Assembly: GCA_002409365.1 (NCBI GenBank)
Contig: DHUW01000107.1
Coordinates: 1 to 24,781 of the forward strand
Length of the DNA: 24,781 bases
Direction of reading: 5' to 3'
Source: Anaerolineaceae bacterium UBA5224
GTDB lineage: Bacteria; Chloroflexota; Anaerolineae; Anaerolineales; Anaerolineaceae
Shown: piece after piece, positions 16,728-23,457 of the stretch
Layout: every line of letters starts with the position of its first letter
How positions within the stretch are numbered: position 1 is the first letter of the stretch
Made by a program: the position numbers and the translations under genes
Notes under the pieces: generated by a model
What the model was told of the DNA's origin: nothing
Database searches by the model: none
Seen by the model: only the letters and a program-made list of their open reading frames with translations

Positions 16728-17462
16728 ATGAAACCTGAGACGATCGCCCTGCTCCTCAACCTTAATCGCGAATTCTATGATGCCTACGCGCAGTCTTTCT
16801 CTTCGACCCGCTATACCATTCAACCTGGCATACGAAGGCTGCTTCCCCAACTTTTACGATCAAAAAAGCTGCTCGACTTTGGTTGTGGGAATGGCAATCT
16901 CGCCCAGGCACTGCTCGAAGCTGGTTTCACAGGTACTTACCTGGGGATAGACAACAGCACATCACTTTTAGAATCAGCTAAAAATATCATATTCAAATAC
17001 GATACTGATCGGTTCGCCTTCAGACAAATAGATCTTTCTGCTCAGTTGGAACCGCTCCTCTTTCAACCTGATACCATCGTCAGCTTTGCCGTGATCCATC
17101 ACTTCCCAGCCTTATCGTACCTGGACCGTTTCTTTGAATTTGCTGCGAACAATTTGGGGCCGAAGGGTAAGTTTTATCTCTCCACATGGCAGGTAAAAAA
17201 CAGTCCAAGGCTAAAAGACCGCATCCAGCCCTGGTCGATCCTCGATATTGACGCACAAGAAGTGACTGAAGATGACCTCCTTCTCGACTGGCGCGCTGAC
17301 CCAACACAACAGCCCCATTACCGCTACGTTCACCACTACGACCCCCATGTGCTAAAAAAAGCCGGCATCTCTGCCGGACTCAAACTTGAGAATGAATTTT
17401 ATTCCGATGGAAAAGAGGGCGATCTGGCTCTCTACCAGGTCTGGCAAAAGGCATCTGCTTAA
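16728..17462 (+). CDS. class I SAM-dependent methyltransferase
   Basis: 244 residues. Motif I is LLDFGCGNGNLAQALLEAG (about 48-66), followed by YLGIDNS for the acidic ribose-binding residue. Later come the post-motif segment IVSFAVIHHFPALSYLDRFFEFA and GPKGKFYLSTWQ. The opening MKPETIALLLNLNREFYDAYAQSFSSTR resembles the N-terminus of fungal Trm9/ALKBH8-like tRNA wobble-uridine methyltransferases, which complete the mcm5U modification begun by Elongator/Elp3. That resemblance and the divergent placement beside elp3 make a role in the same tRNA modification plausible, but this is inference. Its stop overlaps the stop of the convergent ZIP gene by 3 bases. There is no Shine-Dalgarno. Confidence 0.87.
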   Translation: MKPETIALLLNLNREFYDAYAQSFSSTRYTIQPGIRRLLPQLLRSKKLLDFGCGNGNLAQALLEAGFTGTYLGIDNSTSLLESAKNIIFKYDTDRFAFRQIDLSAQLEPLLFQPDTIVSFAVIHHFPALSYLDRFFEFAANNLGPKGKFYLSTWQVKNSPRLKDRIQPWSILDIDAQEVTEDDLLLDWRADPTQQPHYRYVHHYDPHVLKKAGISAGLKLENEFYSDGKEGDLALYQVWQKASA

Positions 17463-18274
17463 CCCAACGCCACATCCAATAACATCATGATCGCAAAGCC
17501 AAGCATCACACCAATCGTAGGGATATCGGAATGACTCTGTGCTGCCGATTTTTTTGATTCAGGGATCAGCTCTTCTGCCACGACATAAATCATTGCGCCA
17601 GCAGCAAAGGAAAGCGCATAAGGCAGCAAACCGCGCATCAATGAGACTGCCCATACACCGATCAGCGCAGCAATTGGCTCCACGATGCCTGAAAGTTGAC
17701 CGAGCATAAAAGCTTTTCTTCGGCTTACATTTTCTTTTCTTAACGGCATTGATACCGCCAAACCTTCCGGGAAGTTTTGGATGCCGATACCTAAAGCCAG
17801 TGCGATCGCCGAGCCCAGGTAACCGTTTTCTAACCCGGCTGCTGCCACACCAAAACCAACCCCTACCGCCAGCCCTTCGGGGATGTTATGAAGCGTGATT
17901 GCCAACACCAGGAGTACACTACGTTGCCAGGAACTTTTCACACCTTCTGGTTTTTTCTCACCGCGGTGCAGGTGCGGTAGCAGTTTATCGACTGCATAAA
18001 GGAAGCCCCCTCCCATCAAAAAACCTGCTACGGCGGGGACCCAGGCTGAAACTGATCCTCCCTCAGCCATAGCTATTGCCGGAGCCAATAGGGAAAAAAA
18101 ACTGGCAGCGATCATCACACCTGAGGCGAATCCAAGCATGCCATCCAAGAGTTTTTGGTTGACTTTTTTACCTATAAATACGATCCCGGCACCCAATGCG
18201 GTCATTCCCCAGGTAAAAAGAGTGGCGATCAGTGTCTGAATGTAAGGACCTGAGTTTTGAAAAAATTCGGTCAT
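17459..18274 (-). CDS. ZIP family divalent metal transporter (GufA/ZupT-like)
   Basis: 271 residues and about eight membrane segments. The metal-binding helices carry the signatures HNIPEG (129-134) and QNFPEG (166-171), with further conserved VEP (198-200) and EELIPE (234-239). A His/Lys-rich cytoplasmic loop (HLHRGEKKPE, 101-110) lies between the third and fourth segments, as in the family. It should import Zn2+, Mn2+ or Fe2+ across the cytoplasmic membrane; the metal is not predictable. GGGAG precedes the ATG by 6 bases. A promoter with an operator-like inverted repeat lies upstream, suggesting metal-responsive control. Convergent with the methyltransferase gene; the stop codons share the tetranucleotide TTAA. 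Confidence 0.92.
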   Translation of the reverse strand: MTEFFQNSGPYIQTLIATLFTWGMTALGAGIVFIGKKVNQKLLDGMLGFASGVMIAASFFSLLAPAIAMAEGGSVSAWVPAVAGFLMGGGFLYAVDKLLPHLHRGEKKPEGVKSSWQRSVLLVLAITLHNIPEGLAVGVGFGVAAAGLENGYLGSAIALALGIGIQNFPEGLAVSMPLRKENVSRRKAFMLGQLSGIVEPIAALIGVWAVSLMRGLLPYALSFAAGAMIYVVAEELIPESKKSAAQSHSDIPTIGVMLGFAIMMLLDVALG

Positions 18275-18303
18275 CGATAACTCCCGGTTGAAAAATATAA
18301 AAA

Positions 18304-18332
18304 ATTATATCGAATTTTGTCTCAGATAACAA
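18304..18332 (-). promoter_or_regulatory. candidate promoter of the ZIP transporter gene
   Basis: On the minus strand: TTGTTA (18332-18327), a 17-base spacer and a perfect TATAAT (18309-18304). The ATG at 18274 follows about 30 bases later, with GGGAG between. Confidence 0.65.
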
Positions 18333-18347
18333 TTTTCATACTGAGAC
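18319..18347. promoter_or_regulatory. operator-like inverted repeat at the ZIP transporter promoter
   Basis: Perfect 7-bp arms GTCTCAG (18319-18325) and CTGAGAC (18341-18347) separated by 15 bases. The -35 box lies inside the spacer, and one arm lies in the -35/-10 spacer, so a bound dimer would block the promoter. The centre-to-centre distance of the arms is 22 bases, two helical turns. The regulator is unknown. Confidence 0.5.
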
Positions 18348-18430
18348 CCATATATTTGACCTCGAAAAAATTTACTAGAGAACGAGTCATCGATCATATT
18401 CGGTTTAGAATTGTCAGCAGGTGAATTGAT

Positions 18431-19444
18431 ATGACCCCAGCTAACATTCTTGACCGGCTTGAACTCTGCCTGAAAATGAGACAGGATGATTCTGCTCTTA
18501 GTGGTACAACTGCATTCCGTCTCTTCAATGGTTTTTACGAAGGGTGCCCAGGGTTGGTGGTCGATCGCTTTGCAGGTGCGATCGTGATCAGCAATCATGC
18601 CCGCATTCCCGAAAGCCTGAACCTTGAGATTGAACAAGCCGCTGAATTCTTCAAAGATATACCTGGTATTGATTCAATTTTGCTGAAAGTGCGTCATGCT
18701 GACGAACCAGAAGCAAGAAAAGGACGCATATTGCAGGGACAATTACTCCCTCAGGAGATCATCGAGCACGGCGTCCACTATGCGCTAGATTTGCGTCTGC
18801 AACAAGATGCTAGCTTTTACCTGGATACACGCAATCTGCGTAATTGGTTAATCCAGAACAGCGAGGGCAAGTCCGTTCTGAACACTTTCGCTTACACGGG
18901 TTCTCTGGGCATTGCTGCATTGGCTGGTAGGGCAACAACATTAATGCAGACCGATCTGAACGGAGAAGCCCTGGCTTTGGCTGAAAAATCATACGGTTTG
19001 AATGGGTTTACCCAAAACATGACCGTCCTCAAGCGCGATTTCTTCAGTGCGGTGAACTCTCTCAAGAAATCAGAACGACTTTTCGATATCGTGATCCTGG
19101 ATTCCCCCTTCTTTTCCAGTACCCGATATGGCAAAGTCGACCTTCAAAAAGAGCACAGCCAGCTTATCAATAAGGTCAGACCATTGGTCGCACACGAAGG
19201 CCGGTTGATCGTGATCAATAATGCCCTGTATGTTTCCGGCAGCCAGGTTGTCGAAGAATTTACAGAACTCTCAGAATCAGGTTACATTTCGCTGGAAAGC
19301 ATCATGGAAATACCAGCAAACATCACCGGCTATCCCAAAACTATCACGGGCAGACCCCCCGCCGACCCGGCGCCCTTCAACCACCCCACAAAAATCAGCA
19401 TTTTGAAGGTCCTTCGCAAAGACCACCGAGCTGCCAACGTTTAA
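18431..19444 (+). CDS. RlmI-like class I SAM-dependent methyltransferase without PUA domain
   Basis: 337 residues resembling the RlmI/RlmK (COG1092) group of 23S rRNA cytosine-5 methyltransferases. It has FRLFNGFYEGCPGLVVDRFAG (the 'R..n...dglPGl.vDry' linker), FYLDTR (129-134, canonical FLDqR) and SAM motif I in LNTFAYTGSLGI (150-161), with D175 in QTDLN. The catalytic-loop position reads LDSPFFS (223-229) where the family usually has DPP. The N-terminal PUA RNA-binding domain of E. coli RlmI (396 aa) is missing. Substrate is therefore uncertain; rRNA is most likely. AGGTGA precedes the ATG. Divergent from the ZIP transporter. Confidence 0.82.
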   Translation: MTPANILDRLELCLKMRQDDSALSGTTAFRLFNGFYEGCPGLVVDRFAGAIVISNHARIPESLNLEIEQAAEFFKDIPGIDSILLKVRHADEPEARKGRILQGQLLPQEIIEHGVHYALDLRLQQDASFYLDTRNLRNWLIQNSEGKSVLNTFAYTGSLGIAALAGRATTLMQTDLNGEALALAEKSYGLNGFTQNMTVLKRDFFSAVNSLKKSERLFDIVILDSPFFSSTRYGKVDLQKEHSQLINKVRPLVAHEGRLIVINNALYVSGSQVVEEFTELSESGYISLESIMEIPANITGYPKTITGRPPADPAPFNHPTKISILKVLRKDHRAANV

Positions 19445-19696
19445 CTAAAAAACTTTAACTTCTATAACTTTTTTCGGAAAAAGGTCAGGAGGACTTGTTC
19501 CTGCTACCAGTTTTGGGCTGACCAGGATTTTGAGTAGAGAAAGCGTTTTATGAATGAAGAATAAGTTGGTAATTAGTTGAATATAAATATTTCAATATCA
19601 CTAATTTTTTTACTTAATGCACCCAAAATTGTAAATTGTTGATAAACTTGATAAGAAAAAAAACCAGGATTGTTTCCAAAAAAATATGGAGGTCCA

Positions 19697-20833
19697 ATGA
19701 AGTTAGGTAAGAAACTACTCATTTTGTTAGTCCTCTCTCTTCTGGCTGGTGCCGCCGGTGTAACTCAACCCGCGCAAAGCCAGGAGCCCGACCAACCCAA
19801 GCTGGTTGTTTTTGAATCCGTTGGCAGTACAACCTGATGGCACTGCGCGATCTCCGGGCCGGTGATCAACCAACTTGCTGAAGAGTACTCGAATCAACCC
19901 GTCGTTTTTCTCGATTATCACTATGACATGGCAGTACCTCCTGCCTATTTACCACCCCAAACCCGCTGGGACGTTATTCAGGCTTCTGTACCTCCTGGCA
20001 CACCTTTAAGTTTGACATGGGCTGTTGTCGATAGCGGTCGTCGTATTCACCGAGGTGCAGAGACAACTGATGTCGCTCTCACTGAATATCGGGCTATGGT
20101 CAATGATGCCCTCCTCCAACCACCCAAAGCTGAAATTAATGCCGTTTACTGGCGCGAAGATGATTCGGTCAACATCCTGGCAACTGTCACGAATAACAGC
20201 ACGATCATGCTTTCAACAGCAAATAATGCAAGCGTCCACGCAATCGCTAAAGAGCCAGGTGTGCAATATCCCACCCACACCACTCTTCATCCAGGACTCA
20301 ACTCAGCCATGGCAAGTATCTCCAATCTGGCACCAGGTGAAACCGGTAGTTACTTCATCACATTACCCGACCTGCAGCCGACTGATTGGGAAAATCTGGA
20401 GTTTATTGTGCTGGTCGATTATCAAACCGGTCTCAACCTGCCCTATGACCAGCTCCAGGCAGCTTTCGCCCAGCCTGCGCCATCTCCTTCTTCAATTTTT
20501 GCCCAGCCGAACAGTTTTTACTTCATGGTCAGCGAAACTGAACCTTTCATTCCCGAGTTCAGTTCAACCATACTAGGTGATCCTGGGGTAACCTGGAAAG
20601 CTTCTGTCGATAAACCCTGGCTTACGATCGATCAAGCAAGCGGTGGCATTGGCGATAGCATTGTTCCAACTGTGGATACAACTGCCCTTACCCAAGGCTG
20701 GCAAACTGCAACGATCAAGGTCGTTGACGATGCCAGCATCTGGCAGACTGGCATTACGGTAACGATTTTCAAAATGAGGGAACCAGCAGAAGCCCTGAGT
20801 CGAAAATATCTGCCAATTTTGAGTAGACCATAA
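19697..20833 (+). CDS. exported thioredoxin-like selenoprotein with UWHC motif and BACON-like domain (TGA at codon 47 read as Sec)
   Basis: 378 residues if TGA at 19835-19837 (codon 47) is decoded as selenocysteine. It begins with a Sec-type signal peptide (MKLGKKLLILLVLSLLAGA, likely cleaved near AQSQE). KLVVFESVGSTT-U-WHC then resembles the first beta-strand and active site of a thioredoxin fold, with the helix ISGPVINQLAEEYS, the strand PVVFLDYHYD and a VDSGRRIHRG turn behind it. A beta-rich segment (about 145-235) and a BACON-like repeat (about 273-360, VTWKASVDKPWLTIDQASGG) follow. The tail is YLPILSRP. GGAGGT (19688-19693) sets the ATG. The frame continues unbroken past the TGA to 20833. 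The downstream paralogue has TGA at the aligned position. A GTG start at 19862 would lose the signal peptide and active site. The AT-rich 252 bases upstream hold the promoter, but no box is clear. Confidence 0.85.
19835..19867 (+). promoter_or_regulatory. candidate bacterial SECIS element of the first selenoprotein gene
   Basis: TGA at 19835-19837, then a hairpin 19849-19867: GATCTCCG (19849-19856) pairs with CGGTGATC (19860-19867), leaving one U-U mismatch (19853/19863) and the apical loop GGC (19857-19859). The loop begins after 19 intervening bases and its first base is G. This falls within the accepted spacing for bacterial SECIS elements (roughly 16-37 bases from UGA to loop) and the rule of a G among the first loop bases. 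Confidence 0.75.
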
Positions 20834-20860
20834 CAATTAGATAATGGAAAAGGAGGATTA

Positions 20861-22240
20861 GTGAAAAACTTCAAGAAATTGTCTGTGATTCTCATCTGCG
20901 CCATCCTTATCGGATTAATTGGTGCCGCTTCATCGGTGCAGGTTGAAGCTCAGAGCCCCACTACCAGGATGACTGTGTTGGAGCTTGTTACCAGCCCCAC
21001 CTGACCTTACTGTACGACTGCCGGTGCGGCAGTTGACCAGTTATCGACAGAATTTACTGAAGCAGAAGCTGCATTCATCGAATGGCATTCTGGCACTCCT
21101 TCAAATCGAAAATACTTGTTCACAGAAGCTGGAAATGACCACGGATTGTACGTTCCAGACGCCATGGTCGATAGCGGCAGGCTGTTGGAGCTTGGAGCCG
21201 ATGGCACAACACTCGGAATTTATCGAGGGATGATCAACGATTCCCAGGCGCGTGCACCCCAGGCAGGTATCACTGCTTCGGTGGTACGCGTTGGAAATAC
21301 TGTCACTTTTACCACCACCGTCAAAAACAACAGTCCTGTAACACTCTCAACTGCGAACAACGCCGCCGTGCATGGTATCGTTTACGAAGATTACCGCCAA
21401 TCGAAATCGAACTTTGCCGGGCGTGGCTCTGCCCGCACTGTAATCAGTTCGTTGGCTCCTGGAGCAACTGGGAACTACACGATCAATGTAAGCCTTACTG
21501 GAGTCGTCAATGCTGCTAATCTGAATTACATTGTCGTGGTTGATTATAGAACCGCGACAGGTCTTAATGTTGACGCTGGCGTTTACGATCAACTCAATGC
21601 AATCCGTGTAGAGATGCCATTTGTAGTCTCCCCCGGATCCATCGATCTGAATGTCAAAACCGCTGATGTGACCATGCCTACGGCCCAGGTGGATATCACC
21701 GGAATTGCCGGACAGACCTGGACAGCATCGGTTGACCAGGAATTCGTCAACCTCAGTCAGACCAGCGGAAACGTTCCGGGATCATTTACGATTACAGTGG
21801 ATAAGTCGAAACTGTCTGTCGGTACTCAGAGTGCTTTGATAACAGTCAATGATGGTGCCGGCTTGTACGAAAGTATCATTCCGGTAACAGTCAACTTCAC
21901 ACTCAGTAAATTTGAAGTCATTCCAAGCTCAATAACTTTCAATTTTGGTCCAGGTGATCCCACGCCAACAGCTGCAGTTTTGCCCAGGGGCGATGCCGGA
22001 CAAACCTGGGTCGCCACTCCTGATAAAGATTGGGTCGTATTGAGCGCCACCACTGGAAACATCGGCAAGAGTTTTATCGTATCAGTCAACCCCGCCAAAT
22101 TATCACCTGGCTACCAGGAATCAATCATCACGATTTCTGACGGAGGCGGTTACCAATCCAAACAAGTGAAGGTCAAAGTTACCTACAACGATGTAGCTGC
22201 GGATTTCTTCCAATTCCTGCCAGTCACTGTCAAGCCTTAA
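20861..22240 (+). CDS. exported thioredoxin-like selenoprotein with UPYC motif and two BACON-like repeats (TGA at codon 48 read as Sec)
   Basis: 459 residues if TGA at 21002-21004 (codon 48) is selenocysteine. GTG start with AGGAGG 4 bases upstream. The signal peptide (VKNFKKLSVILICAILIGL) probably ends at VEA-QS. VLELVTSPT-U-PYC matches the CPYC redox motif of glutaredoxin/thioredoxin-like proteins with the first Cys replaced. A helix (TTAGAAVDQLSTEF), strand AAFIEWH and VDSGR turn follow, as in the upstream gene. Then come a beta-sandwich segment (about 135-235, shared LSTANNA.VH motif) and two BACON-like repeats (about 254-345 and 351-442, each with QTW.A..D...V.LS...GN). The tail is FLPVTVKP. 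It lies 27 bases after its paralogue, so is co-transcribed, and is followed by a strong terminator. A TTG start at 21116 would remove signal and active site. Targets are unknown. Confidence 0.87.
21002..21035 (+). promoter_or_regulatory. candidate bacterial SECIS element of the second selenoprotein gene
   Basis: TGA at 21002-21004, then the stem CGACTGCCG (21015-21023) pairing with CGGCAGTTG (21027-21035): nine pairs including one G-U, no gaps. The apical loop is GTG (21024-21026). The loop begins after 19 intervening bases, the same as in the upstream gene. Counting the U of UGA as 1, loop G23 and U24 coincide with the SelB-contacting G23 and U24 reported for E. coli fdhF mRNA. Confidence 0.85.
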
Positions 22241-22262
22241 TTTCCCTCCACAAATGACCAAA

Positions 22263-22288
22263 AACCCCTGTAATTCCAGGGGTTTTTT
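22263..22288 (+). terminator. intrinsic terminator of the selenoprotein operon
   Basis: Stem AACCCCTG (22263-22270) / CAGGGGTT (22277-22284), 6-base loop, T-run to 22288. It lies 22 bases after the second selenoprotein stop. Confidence 0.88.
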
Positions 22289-22540
22289 AATCTTGGACAC
22301 ATTCGCAAATGGTACAGGTTGGGCCACTGTCACATCATGACGGTTAGCAGGTCTGACGTAATAAAACACTCTTGCCCAGATCCGGGATCTCAACAAGCAA
22401 AGAGATACTTACCCTTTAAGCAAGAATTGAATCATAGAAGGCAAAACGCAAGCCTGTGCGGGAACAAAACAAACGACATCGACCGTAAAACCTCTTCAAC
22501 CGAAAAGCCCTCGAATCGGGATTAGGAATGTAGGCGCCGC
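22289..22540. other. spacer between the selenoprotein operon and the Fpg-like gene
   Basis: About 250 bases in which I see no gene, tRNA or promoter. The only structure is a short GC-rich palindrome TAGGCG-C-CGCCTA at about 22530-22542, touching the stop codon of the convergent Fpg-like gene. No T-run follows it on the minus strand. Confidence 0.4.
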
Positions 22541-23371
22541 CTAAATCGGTTGACAGTCAGGACAAAAGTAAACACTTCCGCCCAAAAAAGCTTCTTTGCG
22601 TATCTCAGTGCCACAACGTAGACAGGGTTCGCCTTTTGTATCTGCGCACATTTGTACCGGGTAGCCACCCGGTTGACCCAACAGGTTCTTCTCCGTGCTT
22701 CTCCCGCCTTGCTCAGTCATCGCCTTGAGCGTCTCTTTGACACTCAAAAACAAATTTTCTACCTTCTCATCTGATAAGGTGTTCAGTTTGCGGTGTGGAT
22801 TCAGACCAGCTTGCCACAAAATGTCCTGCAGACTTCCATTCCCCAATCCTGGGATGCGCTGCTCGGTCGCCAGAACAGCTTTGAGCGGTAGTTTTTGTAC
22901 GGCTGCAGGAGCAAGCAATTCCCGAAAATAGGTTTCGTTGAAGTCCTCTGTCAGCGGAGAAGGCTTGCTCAGGGCAGTTTGGTAATAGGAATAATCGAAA
23001 TTTGAAGATTTTTCCCAACAATACAGCCCTCCATACATACCGACGGAAGCACTCAGAGTGGTGCCATCATCGAAATTGACCAGCAGTTGGTGTTTCGCTG
23101 GTAAAGGACCAGCCTCTGGATGAAAGCGCAAATTAACACCGTCATGGAAAAGCAAATACGAATTGGAAAGCGTTACTTCCACAAACATTCCCACTCCCCT
23201 TGCAGAAAGCACGCGGTTGCCTGCCAAAACCTTAGCATACTCAGAAGGTTCCAGGTTGAGCCAGGCAAATTTGTGCGGGCTATGCCCTGCAATGACAGAA
23301 CTGACTGTCTTGCCGACAAGGAGTTGATTGATCTGTTGTGCGATTGTGGTAGTTTCTGGTAGTTCCAACAT
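22541..23371 (-). CDS. divergent Fpg/Nei-family protein lacking the catalytic N-terminal proline
   Basis: 276 residues, the same length as the MutM in this window. The fold is clearly Fpg/Nei: the opening MLELPETTTIAQQINQ, an H2TH region with IPGLGNGSLQDILWQAGLNPHRK, and a C-terminal zinc finger with C250, C253, C270 and C273. The catalytic elements are changed. Pro2 is Leu, the beta-hairpin Lys (K65 in the window's MutM) aligns with Met62, and the zinc-finger Arg (QRGTHFC in MutM) aligns with Gly (LGGSVYFC). Glu3 is kept. Proteins starting MLELPE form a known but poorly characterised branch, often annotated endonuclease VIII or Fpg. I expect damage or structure binding, or unusual chemistry, not canonical 8-oxoG excision. 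AGAGGT lies 4 bases before the ATG. Confidence 0.85.
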   Translation of the reverse strand: MLELPETTTIAQQINQLLVGKTVSSVIAGHSPHKFAWLNLEPSEYAKVLAGNRVLSARGVGMFVEVTLSNSYLLFHDGVNLRFHPEAGPLPAKHQLLVNFDDGTTLSASVGMYGGLYCWEKSSNFDYSYYQTALSKPSPLTEDFNETYFRELLAPAAVQKLPLKAVLATEQRIPGLGNGSLQDILWQAGLNPHRKLNTLSDEKVENLFLSVKETLKAMTEQGGRSTEKNLLGQPGGYPVQMCADTKGEPCLRCGTEIRKEAFLGGSVYFCPDCQPI

Positions 23372-23457
23372 GATGACCTCTTTTCAAGTGGGATTATGTG
23401 ATTTTTTATCAAGGTACAACCATAAATTCTACTGCACAACCTTCAATCCACGGAACC

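Noticed and set aside
16506..16850. 114-codon minus-strand frame across the elp3-methyltransferase spacer
   Set aside because: Half of it is antisense to the methyltransferase gene, and the rest shows no recognisable protein pattern.
19862..21118. GTG at 19862 and TTG at 21116 as the true starts
   Set aside because: Neither has a proper ribosome binding site, both cut into a thioredoxin-like domain, and both remove an intact signal peptide preceded by a strong Shine-Dalgarno further upstream.
19697..22240. Reading the two TGA-interrupted genes as pseudogenes or sequencing errors
   Set aside because: Two independent defects at the aligned active-site position of adjacent paralogues, each followed by a correctly spaced hairpin and otherwise intact frames, are far less likely than selenocysteine decoding.
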